This document shows positions 1 to 6,543 of a stretch of DNA of 64,000 nt, piece after piece. Both the position numbers and the translations under genes were made by a program. Source of the stretch: a virus. The notes below the pieces were generated by a model. It was not told the DNA's origin, ran no database searches, and saw nothing but the letters and a program-made list of their open reading frames with translations. The stretch is from positions 1 through 64,000 of the IMG/VR virus record IMGVR_UViG_3300022074_000031. One strand, given 5' to 3'. Numbering within the stretch: the first letter of the stretch is position 1; each line of letters begins with the position of its first letter.

Positions 1-2
1 AA

Positions 3-443
3 AGAGCGAGATTGGCTCGAATTGAATGGGAAAAAGGTGCGCCTGAGCGGGAGCGAAGAGCCCGAGAAGAGCAAGAGAAGGCGGCGGCACACAGAGCAAA
101 ATTGGAAGAAAGGCGCTTTGAGCAGAAGAAGACTGAATTAGCACTATCACCCAATGAAACTTTCAAAAACATGTGTGATTTCTATGGTGTTCCTATCTTT
201 GATGAATCATTCGCTAACGACCTCTGGGAAGCAGACTTCTTGGTGGGTATCAAAAGGCAATTATCAAATCGTCATGAAATGACACCGAATCAAATCTCAG
301 TTTTGAAAAGAATTATGACAGAGAATCCTGCAACGGATAAACAAATCAAGTATTTGCGAGACTTGGGTTGGAAAGGAGACATTCCTACAAAACATTTCGC
401 AAGCAAAAAAATTAAAGAAATATTGGAAGAAAGAGGTGCATAA
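3..443 (+). CDS. Partial hypothetical protein with charged N-part
   Basis: The reading frame is open to the left edge, so the gene is cut and its true start lies outside the window; a TTG at 12 is in frame but need not be the start. The visible N-terminal 45 residues are rich in Arg, Glu and Lys and look like a coiled coil. The C-terminal part contains the pattern TDKQIKYLRDLGWKGDI, a short helical motif seen at the ends of various phage proteins and not diagnostic of function. It is followed two bases later by the next gene. No function is assigned. Confidence 0.6.
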   Translation, partial: RARLARIEWEKGAPERERRAREEQEKAAAHRAKLEERRFEQKKTELALSPNETFKNMCDFYGVPIFDESFANDLWEADFLVGIKRQLSNRHEMTPNQISVLKRIMTENPATDKQIKYLRDLGWKGDIPTKHFASKKIKEILEERGA

Positions 444-444
444 A

Positions 445-552
445 ATGGGAATGATAAAAGATTTGATGTTTATAACAGCGGCAATAACTCTACCCGTGGT
501 CGGGCTAGCAATTGCTGGACTGCTGATTGACGAAGATGAGCCGAGGGTATAG
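445..552 (+). CDS. Small membrane protein (35 aa)
   Basis: ATG-initiated frame of 35 codons starting one base after the previous stop. Residues 7-28 form a single hydrophobic segment, followed by the acidic tail IDEDEPRV, consistent with a single-pass membrane peptide. No known family. Tight spacing with the upstream gene supports it being real. Confidence 0.5.
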   Translation: MGMIKDLMFITAAITLPVVGLAIAGLLIDEDEPRV

Positions 553-599
553 CGGGCTTTAAATAGGAAACAAAACATAGGAGAATACAGGAAGTGAGA

Positions 600-809
600 A
601 TGATGATTACACTACGAATTTTGAACGAGATGGGTCATACGACCCTAAGCATTGAGGCATCGGAAGTCATTGAGCATATCCACACCCACCCGACGCATTG
701 GGTGTTCGTGGATGGTGAGATGGTCGCCCGAGAAGGAATTGAAGAAATCAACTGGGATACGGTTCAGTCAGTGGACTTGACGCCAGCAATCGTTGGAGGG
801 GCCTACTGA
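600..809 (+). CDS. Candidate ubiquitin-like (beta-grasp) protein ending GGAY
   Basis: 69 residues from the ATG at 600, preceded by the Shine-Dalgarno-like GGAAGTGA. The sequence reads as beta-turn-beta (ITLRIL..GHTTLSI), helix (EASEVIEHIHT), strand (HWVFVDGEMVA) and a final strand running into VDLTPAIVGGAY. This order and length match MoaD/ThiS/SAMP-type beta-grasp proteins, which end in Gly-Gly. Here two residues (Ala-Tyr) follow the di-glycine, so activation by an E1 would first need trimming, as with ubiquitin precursors. An E1-like gene (4283-4840) and a JAMM protease gene (5343-6017) lie downstream in the same transcription direction. The fold is inferred from pattern only; an unrelated small protein remains possible. 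Confidence 0.45.
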   Translation: MMITLRILNEMGHTTLSIEASEVIEHIHTHPTHWVFVDGEMVAREGIEEINWDTVQSVDLTPAIVGGAY

Positions 810-840
810 AACCCTCCCGATTGTTTCCTATTACCCATCC

Positions 841-885
841 GGGGGTGTCGTTGTGTCCCGACCACATGACGGCATCCCCATTTTT
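841..885 (+). terminator. Hairpin plus T-tract between genes
   Basis: GGGGGTGTCG at 841-850 pairs with CGGCATCCCC at 870-879 (ten pairs including two G-T), with an inner TGTG/CACA pairing in the loop, followed by five T at 881-885 just before the next start. It may terminate or attenuate the small-gene transcript upstream. Confidence 0.45.
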
Positions 886-890
886 GGGTG

Positions 891-1271
891 ATGAAGACCG
901 ACTTTAAGCATTTTATTTCACCCGAAGCCCTCAAACTCCAACTCAATGTCTTGGGTTGGAAACTCATGAATCCCTACATCCATGAAGATGTAGCGGTTTT
1001 CAAACCAGACTTTTACCCAAATAACCATGTTATCGCTTTAGCGAATCGTGGCTACATTTGGGCAAAAGGATATACAATTATAAAATATAAAGACCAAGAA
1101 TTTAATTCTGTCGAGGAATTATTAGACAAATGGCAATACGCATTAACTGACTTTAATAACTGGAATTTTCTAGCAGAGAAAGAATGGGTTTTAACCAAGG
1201 ATGGCAAAGAAAGCCTTTATTTCTTTGATAATCTACAAACCATTCCCCTGCGGAAGAAATACAGGTGTTAG
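891..1271 (+). CDS. Hypothetical protein (126 aa)
   Basis: Starts at ATG 891, with a GTG at 888 as alternative, directly after a hairpin/T-tract. Mixed, aromatic-rich sequence (several Trp, Tyr and Phe) with no motif I recognise and no signal peptide or membrane segment. The gene end overlaps the next start by seven bases, typical of this block. Function unknown. Confidence 0.6.
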   Translation: MKTDFKHFISPEALKLQLNVLGWKLMNPYIHEDVAVFKPDFYPNNHVIALANRGYIWAKGYTIIKYKDQEFNSVEELLDKWQYALTDFNNWNFLAEKEWVLTKDGKESLYFFDNLQTIPLRKKYRC

Positions 1272-1615
1272 GTTTGCGAGAAAGGGAAAAGGCTTGCAGA
1301 CTGATTAGCGATTGTATTCAGTTATTCAATGAGTTAGATAAAAAAGACTTTAGAAGAATTGAACGGTGGGCAAAGTATGCTAAAGTTGATGAAGCATATT
1401 TTACTCCTTTCTCTCTCACCCAAAGTATATACGATTGCCTCTGGTCTATTCCAGAAGCAATAGATGAAGGGTTTTCTAAATATTTAGAGAGAAGAAAAAA
1501 AGAATACAATGAAATATTGGCTTATCATAATAAAAACTGTAAAGAAAAATGTATAGTTTGTGATGATAGGCAAGCAATCAAAAATTTATTGGGGATTGAT
1601 TATGAAAGAAAATAA
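1265..1615 (+). CDS. Hypothetical protein with C-terminal Cys cluster
   Basis: Probably GTG-initiated at 1265, overlapping the previous stop; TTG 1274 is an alternative start. Mostly helical and charged. Near the C-terminus the pattern NKNCKEKCIVCDD gives three closely spaced Cys residues that could bind a metal, perhaps with the His of AYHNKNC. No family recognised. Confidence 0.55.
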   Translation: MLGLREREKACRLISDCIQLFNELDKKDFRRIERWAKYAKVDEAYFTPFSLTQSIYDCLWSIPEAIDEGFSKYLERRKKEYNEILAYHNKNCKEKCIVCDDRQAIKNLLGIDYERK

Positions 1616-1763
1616 TCCTGAATATATTCTTAACAATAGAAAAGGCAACAAAGTTGCCACCATGTGCCGAGTTTGCGGCAAAAAATTATTTTCACCAGAT
1701 GAAATTAAAAAGGAAATGCACGATAAGTGCGATAAAGACAAATCAAATATATATATGATGTGA
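1602..1763 (+). CDS. Small zinc-finger-like protein (53 aa)
   Basis: The ATG at 1602 overlaps the end of the previous gene. The middle holds CRVCGKK and, about 20 residues later, MHDKCDK, so a Cys-Cys-His-Cys zinc site is plausible. A small nucleic-acid-binding or adaptor role would be typical for such viral proteins, but nothing more specific can be said. Confidence 0.5.
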   Translation: MKENNPEYILNNRKGNKVATMCRVCGKKLFSPDEIKKEMHDKCDKDKSNIYMM

Positions 1764-1767
1764 TAAT

Positions 1768-2940
1768 ATGTTGATTAAATTAAAAATAAGAAAACCAGAT
1801 GATAGCGACGAATATTATTATTCAGAAATAGAAAGTGATGCCTTCACAAGCGCGAGAGTTCACTTAAACTACAAGGGATTTCTCTCAATTAATAGAGGAA
1901 GTTATCAATCAAAAGACCCTGTGCATGAAGGAATTAAGTCTTCTGTAAAGCAAATTTTCTCAAAGAGAAGAAACACTCGCAGATATAGATACTCTGGAAT
2001 GTCAAAGGACTTGACATCAACAATCAGAATTAAGAATCTGACTATCTTTTTTCAAAAGAAGGGAGGAAGACACCATTTAAATGGTATTTATCTTTCCTTG
2101 GACAACCTATCAGATGTTTTGGCAAGAGTTATTTATAGGAGTTGTTTTACAGACGACGCAACAACACTGAACAAAGTTCTTTGGAAATACTTACACATTC
2201 CAGAAAATGTTGTTCATGCTCTTGAGAACCGTGTGCCATACTTCTTTTACGAAGATTATGAAAAACACGATGTTCGTCTTAATGTCCAAAGAACCGGTCC
2301 TTCCACCGTTGCATTAGAGATTAGCGATGGTATTTGGGGAGAAATGTCTTTCAAGGAGTTAGATAAATATTGTAATTTTTATGTTCACGAGCAGAAAAGA
2401 GGTTCTTGGCCCTACACATCCCCAAAGAATCTGTTTATGAAATTGATGGGAAGAGAGCCATCAAGAGCAGAATTAAACCTCATGATTGCCTTCTTACAAC
2501 AGAATAGAAAGAAAGACATTGTAGAGAAAAAGGCGTTCCAATTGATTAACGAAATGGTGTCTCAAAGACCCGATAAATTATTCCCCATCTGGAAAGATGA
2601 CAGGTTAACTCACTTATTCGTTAGAGGTAATCATTATGATTGGAAATTAGAGTGTAGAAACTATAAAGATTCTGGAACACAGAATGTTTCTACCTATATT
2701 TATCAACCCACTAGAAGAGGTGATGGAGAAGAAATTGATTGGCGAGGCCCAATTTGTATTGACAATGCCAATAATGATTCCTCTGTTGGCGACCAATTCG
2801 CCGCAAGAGCAATGGCTTTAATAAACGACAACTTTACAATTAAAATTGTAAGCACTATTGATTCTTATATCAGTGGCGAACCTAATGAAAATAGGATGGA
2901 TGAAAATGAAGAGATGCGACGAGTGCGGGATAATAGATAG
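1768..2940 (+). CDS. Hypothetical protein (390 aa)
   Basis: A long, well-formed frame from ATG 1768 with no Walker, zinc or membrane motif that I recognise. It is basic around residues 60-80 (RRNTRRYRYSG), which could contact nucleic acid. The 3' end overlaps the TFB gene in another frame by about 40 bases. Its position directly before TFB suggests an early-expressed gene, but the function is unknown. Confidence 0.65.
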   Translation: MLIKLKIRKPDDSDEYYYSEIESDAFTSARVHLNYKGFLSINRGSYQSKDPVHEGIKSSVKQIFSKRRNTRRYRYSGMSKDLTSTIRIKNLTIFFQKKGGRHHLNGIYLSLDNLSDVLARVIYRSCFTDDATTLNKVLWKYLHIPENVVHALENRVPYFFYEDYEKHDVRLNVQRTGPSTVALEISDGIWGEMSFKELDKYCNFYVHEQKRGSWPYTSPKNLFMKLMGREPSRAELNLMIAFLQQNRKKDIVEKKAFQLINEMVSQRPDKLFPIWKDDRLTHLFVRGNHYDWKLECRNYKDSGTQNVSTYIYQPTRRGDGEEIDWRGPICIDNANNDSSVGDQFAARAMALINDNFTIKIVSTIDSYISGEPNENRMDENEEMRRVRDNR

Positions 2941-3772
2941 TAGTTTTGATGAAGAAATGGGCGAGCATGTTTGTAATGGATGCGGCCTTGTTATCATAAC
3001 AGAAATGTTTGAAGAGACTGTTCATATTTTGAACAGTTCTGGCGAGAACATTCGCTCTGCTGATAAAGGACATTTAGGTTCAATTATCACTGGAGAGGGT
3101 TCCTACAAATTTAATCGCTTCAAAAGAAGCGTTATCCCCCAAAACATTCAGCAGGGTTTGATGCACTGCAATATGGTTTTGGCAAACTTCTCTCCTTCGG
3201 AGTCCTTGAAGGAAAGGGTAGAAAAAATCTACATGGAAGCGTATCGCAAAGGACTTTTTGCGAAATTTTCTTTTGAAGACCGGGCAACGGCAGTGGTCTT
3301 CTATGCTTTGAAAGAAAGAGGAACGCCAATACCGCTCAAGAAAGTGACTCAGGAGTTTGAGGTCAATCCGAAAAGAGTCCGTAAAATTGTTCGTAAACTC
3401 AACAGTTTGTATCGGAATCAAATCAATTTTACGGAGGTTAACCCAGCATATCAGTTAGAATATCATGTGTTGCAGATAACCAAAGATAGAGTTTATCTTC
3501 AACAGTGTTTAGAAGTATTGGCTCGTTTTGAGAATATTGTGAGCAATAGCAATTTTACAAAGAGTAAGTCTTATTATGCTTCTATTTGTTGGATTACAAC
3601 AAATGTCTTCGAAAGAAGTGAGCCAACACGAAAGCGAATTAGCGAGGCGTGCGAATATCATCATTCGTGCATCTATGAACAAACGAAGTCCCTCTTAGCC
3701 TTGATTGGGAAGACTTCAGTAAAACAACTAAGAGGCAAAGATATAAATAAAATAGGTGAAACGAATGTTTGA
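2900..3772 (+). CDS. tfb: Transcription initiation factor TFB (TFIIB-like)
   Basis: About 290 residues with an N-terminal zinc ribbon (Cys6, Cys9, Cys25, Cys28: CDECG...CNGCG) followed by a linker and two helical repeats of the cyclin-box kind (roughly residues 95-180 and 195-290). Archaeal TFB is about 300 residues with this layout. It recruits RNA polymerase to promoters bound by TBP. A viral copy probably steers host polymerase to viral promoters. The start is uncertain: ATGs at 2858, 2885, 2900 and 2906 are in frame, and I prefer 2900 because it lies just before the zinc ribbon and follows AGGATGG. The downstream MazG-like gene overlaps the stop. Confidence 0.88.
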   Translation: MKMKRCDECGIIDSSFDEEMGEHVCNGCGLVIITEMFEETVHILNSSGENIRSADKGHLGSIITGEGSYKFNRFKRSVIPQNIQQGLMHCNMVLANFSPSESLKERVEKIYMEAYRKGLFAKFSFEDRATAVVFYALKERGTPIPLKKVTQEFEVNPKRVRKIVRKLNSLYRNQINFTEVNPAYQLEYHVLQITKDRVYLQQCLEVLARFENIVSNSNFTKSKSYYASICWITTNVFERSEPTRKRISEACEYHHSCIYEQTKSLLALIGKTSVKQLRGKDINKIGETNV

Positions 3773-4088
3773 AAAAGAATGGAATAAATTAGCAAAGAAA
3801 ATCTATACCAATGCGGTAAATCATGGTTTTTGGAAAGAGGAGAGAAATGATGGAGAAGCAATTGCTTTAATGCATTCAGAATTATCTGAAGCGTTGGAAG
3901 CCATGCGAAACGATAATCCTTCTTCAAATAAAATCATTGAATTTAATAGTGTTGAAGAAGAATTAGCAGATGTGATTATTCGCATTATGGATTATGCCTT
4001 TGGTAAGGACTTAGATATAGCGGGTGCGATTCTCGCTAAGATTGAATACAATCAAAGCCGTGAGTTTATGCACGGTAAATCGTTTTAA
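3765..4088 (+). CDS. MazG-like nucleotide pyrophosphohydrolase
   Basis: 107 residues from ATG 3765, preceded by AGGTGA. Shows the all-alpha NTP-pyrophosphohydrolase signature: HSELSEALE (Glu39, Glu42) and, after a 23-residue gap, EEELADVIIR (Glu66, Asp69), the metal-binding ExxE/ExxD pairs. Such enzymes hydrolyse NTPs or dNTPs to monophosphate and pyrophosphate. In viruses they are thought to adjust nucleotide pools or alarmone levels. Length fits a single-domain viral MazG. Overlaps the TFB stop. Confidence 0.82.
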   Translation: MFEKEWNKLAKKIYTNAVNHGFWKEERNDGEAIALMHSELSEALEAMRNDNPSSNKIIEFNSVEEELADVIIRIMDYAFGKDLDIAGAILAKIEYNQSREFMHGKSF

Positions 4089-4100
4089 GGAGGAATAAAT

Positions 4101-4283
4101 ATGAGAGAAGATAAATTAATAACAGGTTTTACTTGTATTTGCCTTGGTGATGTGCCTTTTGGTCATTGTCCAACGGTGGTTCAATGGAAACCAACAGATA
4201 AAACAGCAGAATGTCTTGAGTGTCAGCGAGTCTGGGATTTAGAAGCAATTAGATATACAAAAGAAATGGGAGGATGGGATTAA
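4101..4283 (+). CDS. Small Cys-rich protein (60 aa)
   Basis: Strong ribosome-binding site (GGAGG followed by AATAAATATG). Cys residues are arranged as CICLGDVPFGHC and later CLEC, giving a likely treble-clef or ribbon-type zinc site. The stop overlaps the start of the E1-like gene (TAATG), so the two are probably translationally coupled; a role in the same pathway is possible but unproven. Confidence 0.6.
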   Translation: MREDKLITGFTCICLGDVPFGHCPTVVQWKPTDKTAECLECQRVWDLEAIRYTKEMGGWD

Positions 4284-4840
4284 TGAGAAAAATATTAGTG
4301 ATTGGAGCAGGTGGGATTGGAAGTTTTCTGATTCCTATTTTACACAGAGCAGGATTATATCGAATCTCTGTTGCAGACCCGGACAAAGTTGAGAATAAGA
4401 ATTTATCCTATCAAAACTTCAAGAAGGGACATGTAGGACAAAACAAGGCCATGGTGATGAGGGACGAATACGGTTCCGTGAGCCATGCGAGTACCTATCC
4501 TATTCTTGCAGAATCACAGATGCAAAATTATGATTTGATTATTTGTTGTGTGGACAATATCGGGTTGCGACGAACCCTTTACAACACAAGCGTTAAGTGG
4601 TTAGACTTACGGGCGCAAGGTAGGAACGCCGCACTTGTGAGCCATAAGGCCGACCCGAGGATGTATGATATGCTTTTAGCAGGCGAAGAAGGTTCTTTTA
4701 GTTGTCAAGGAGATTCATGGGATGGAACAAATAAAGGTGTTCATTATATGCAAGTCGCAATTGCAGGATTGGGCGCACAATGGATTCAACGCTGGTTTAA
4801 CGGCGAAGAAGTTAGAGAATATATGGTGGTGAATGTATGA
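4283..4840 (+). CDS. E1-like ubiquitin-activating / ThiF-MoeB-family adenylyltransferase
   Basis: 185 residues from ATG 4283, with GGGAGG upstream; an in-frame ATG at 4274 is weaker. Glycine-rich loop GAGGIG (residues 8-13), acidic adenylate-binding segment DPDKVENKNL (32-41), GQNKA (52-56) and CVDN (89-92) follow the ThiF/MoeB/E1 Rossmann order. The usual NLxRQ is NLSYQ, so the Arg is replaced by Tyr. Cys141 in SFSCQGDSW is a candidate catalytic cysteine that would form a thioester or persulfide with the Ubl. No zinc Cys pairs, so it is a minimal E1 without extra domains. Family members adenylate the C-terminal Gly of a beta-grasp protein. Its neighbours, a JAMM protease and a Myb-like protein, overlap or sit next to it. 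Confidence 0.85.
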   Translation: MRKILVIGAGGIGSFLIPILHRAGLYRISVADPDKVENKNLSYQNFKKGHVGQNKAMVMRDEYGSVSHASTYPILAESQMQNYDLIICCVDNIGLRRTLYNTSVKWLDLRAQGRNAALVSHKADPRMYDMLLAGEEGSFSCQGDSWDGTNKGVHYMQVAIAGLGAQWIQRWFNGEEVREYMVVNV

Positions 4841-5346
4841 GCCGAGGAATAAAATGGACAAAAAGAGAAGAAACATATGTGATTGGTTGGAAATCTCACT
4901 TTGAGAATGAAGACTTTCAAAAATTAGCAGACGATATGTATGAAGCATTCGGTAATCGCCGTTCTGCTCATGCTGTGAAAATGAAATGGAAGAAAATGCA
5001 AGAAACACACGCAATTGCAGAAGAAACTAAAACCCAGACTCATTCATCGGCTTGGGATGAAGAAAAGGATTTCTTTTTGTTGGTTAATTTCTACGATATG
5101 AGCATTGATGAAGTGCGAAATTATTTTGGTTTTAGTTATGCTGAATGTGCTGGTCGTCTTGAACGATTAATTGATAGCACAGAACTGACTCACATAGAGT
5201 TGGTTAAGAAGGCCGCTATGACCGTCCGAGAACGAAAGGAACCCTACATACCCAAGGCTACTTCAAGCCGTAAAGAGAAGCGTCTAATTGCTAAAATGAA
5301 CAAACTCAACGACAGACTCATGCGTCTCCGAGGTGGGGAAGAATGA
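4837..5346 (+). CDS. Myb/SANT-like DNA-binding protein ending LRGGEE
   Basis: 169 residues. The N-terminal part (IKWTKREETYVIGWK ... NRRSAHAVKMKWKKM) has the tryptophan spacing and recognition-helix look of a Myb/SANT-type helix-turn-helix. A second weaker repeat starts at AWDEEKDFFLLV. The C-terminus is basic and ends MRLRGGEE, which resembles the LRGG tail of ubiquitin plus two residues. It is translationally coupled on both sides, to the E1-like gene (ATGA overlap) and to the JAMM gene. It could be a regulator, or a partner or substrate of the E1/JAMM pair; the LRGG resemblance may be chance. Confidence 0.6.
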   Translation: MSRGIKWTKREETYVIGWKSHFENEDFQKLADDMYEAFGNRRSAHAVKMKWKKMQETHAIAEETKTQTHSSAWDEEKDFFLLVNFYDMSIDEVRNYFGFSYAECAGRLERLIDSTELTHIELVKKAAMTVRERKEPYIPKATSSRKEKRLIAKMNKLNDRLMRLRGGEE

Positions 5347-6017
5347 GCAAGAGCGGAGACTGGTTTATTCGGAAAAACCCCGAAGATGATGATTCGGGAT
5401 ATGATGAATGGCTAATGGAAGAGGGCTATGAAGCATGGCTAAAAGATAATGAAGGGGCTAAGAATATGGATATTGAAGAAGCAATAAAGACAATTACAGA
5501 AACAAGAATTGAGGCATGTCGCCATGTTGAAGACGCATGGAATAAATGTTTGATGGAAGCAACTTCATCAGTAAGTTGGGAAGACTTTACGGTTGTTCAA
5601 GATGCTGAACATTCCTTGGATTTGCATGATGCTATTTGGTATGCTTCTTCTGAAATTTTGCCGGGTTTTGAAGTCCAAGCAGTTATTGATTCAAAGAACG
5701 ACATTTATGTTTCTACGGGAACATCAGGCTACGTTGATTATTTGACGATTGACCCCTCAACACTCATTGGGATGAAACTTCCTATCAAGTGTTGGATTCA
5801 TACTCACCCATTTGGAGCCGCCTACTTTAGCGGCACGGATTGGAGAACAATCAACATTTGGGGAGAGAACATGGATTGTGCATATGTTCTCGGAAGCCAA
5901 ATGTCCACGAAAGGCCACTATGGTTTTTGGAGCAAGGACAACAAAAACGAACTTTCCATCTATGAAAATGGAGAACACACACAAACACAAAGAAAAAATG
6001 GAAGTGAAAAACAATGA
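5343..6017 (+). CDS. JAMM/MPN+ metalloprotease (deubiquitinase-like)
   Basis: 224 residues. The core motif HTHPFGAAYFSGTD (His153, His155, Ser163, Asp166) exactly fits the JAMM consensus HxHx7SxxD that binds zinc. A Glu upstream (Glu104 or Glu110) would be the catalytic base. The first 90 residues are acidic and helical without a recognised domain. JAMM enzymes remove or process ubiquitin-like proteins at Gly-Gly junctions (Rpn11, archaeal HvJAMM1, Mec+). Linked through an overlap chain with the E1-like gene, this suggests one pathway; the VGGAY tail of the 600-809 product is a plausible processing site. No signal peptide, so cytoplasmic. Confidence 0.85.
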   Translation: MSKSGDWFIRKNPEDDDSGYDEWLMEEGYEAWLKDNEGAKNMDIEEAIKTITETRIEACRHVEDAWNKCLMEATSSVSWEDFTVVQDAEHSLDLHDAIWYASSEILPGFEVQAVIDSKNDIYVSTGTSGYVDYLTIDPSTLIGMKLPIKCWIHTHPFGAAYFSGTDWRTINIWGENMDCAYVLGSQMSTKGHYGFWSKDNKNELSIYENGEHTQTQRKNGSEKQ

Positions 6018-6331
6018 AAAAAAGAGATTTTACATCATCAAGACAAAACTACAAATCAATTAAAAGCGGATTAGATACAGCGGCAAAGTATGGTGATAGG
6101 TCTAATCATTATTATGAGTCTCTTCCCCTGACGAAGAGGACAGAGCGCCACATGAAGACCCACCCGAATGATAAAAATGAACCCAAGACCGAAAAAGGCA
6201 TTCAATGGGCTAAGTCAAAGAAAACTGAGCGAGATAAAAAGTTGAAAGAGTTTTACAAGACCCATGTTTATACATGGATTTCCAATACTCGTCGTGGCTG
6301 GATTGCGCTTCCTTCGGAGGAAGAGGAATGA
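6014..6331 (+). CDS. Basic hypothetical protein (105 aa)
   Basis: Rich in Lys, Arg and Ser/Thr with an acidic end (PSEEEE). Preceded by GGAAGTGA and overlapping the JAMM stop. Probably disordered over much of its length. No motif recognised. Its coupling to the GroES-like gene by an ATGA overlap places it in the same transcript. Confidence 0.55.
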   Translation: MKKRDFTSSRQNYKSIKSGLDTAAKYGDRSNHYYESLPLTKRTERHMKTHPNDKNEPKTEKGIQWAKSKKTERDKKLKEFYKTHVYTWISNTRRGWIALPSEEEE

Positions 6332-6543
6332 AAGCCATGAATGACTTTGTGATTGTTGAACAAGAAGTTCAAAGTCATGGCATTATCACCATGAAAGAAA
6401 ACAATCTTGGCAAAGTGCTTTCCTGTGCTTGTGATGAAAACCTCGTTGGTAAAACGATTATTTTCTCTACGGCAAAAACTATTCAAGAGTACGATGGCTA
6501 CAAATTTATACCCTATGAAATGGTTATGGCGGTGGTTGGATGA
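6328..6543 (+). CDS. groES: GroES-like co-chaperonin (Hsp10)
   Basis: 71 residues, shorter than cellular GroES (about 97). The strand pattern NDFVIVEQ...GIITMKE..LGKVLSCA..NLVGKTIIFS and the end YEMVMAVVG follow GroES (start of barrel, mobile loop region, GxVlavG, vGD.V.F, i..ILA.v). The mobile loop (around SHGIITM) is shortened. It forms the lid of a group I chaperonin. The stop overlaps the GroEL start by four bases, so the pair is co-translated. Confidence 0.75.
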   Translation: MKAMNDFVIVEQEVQSHGIITMKENNLGKVLSCACDENLVGKTIIFSTAKTIQEYDGYKFIPYEMVMAVVG

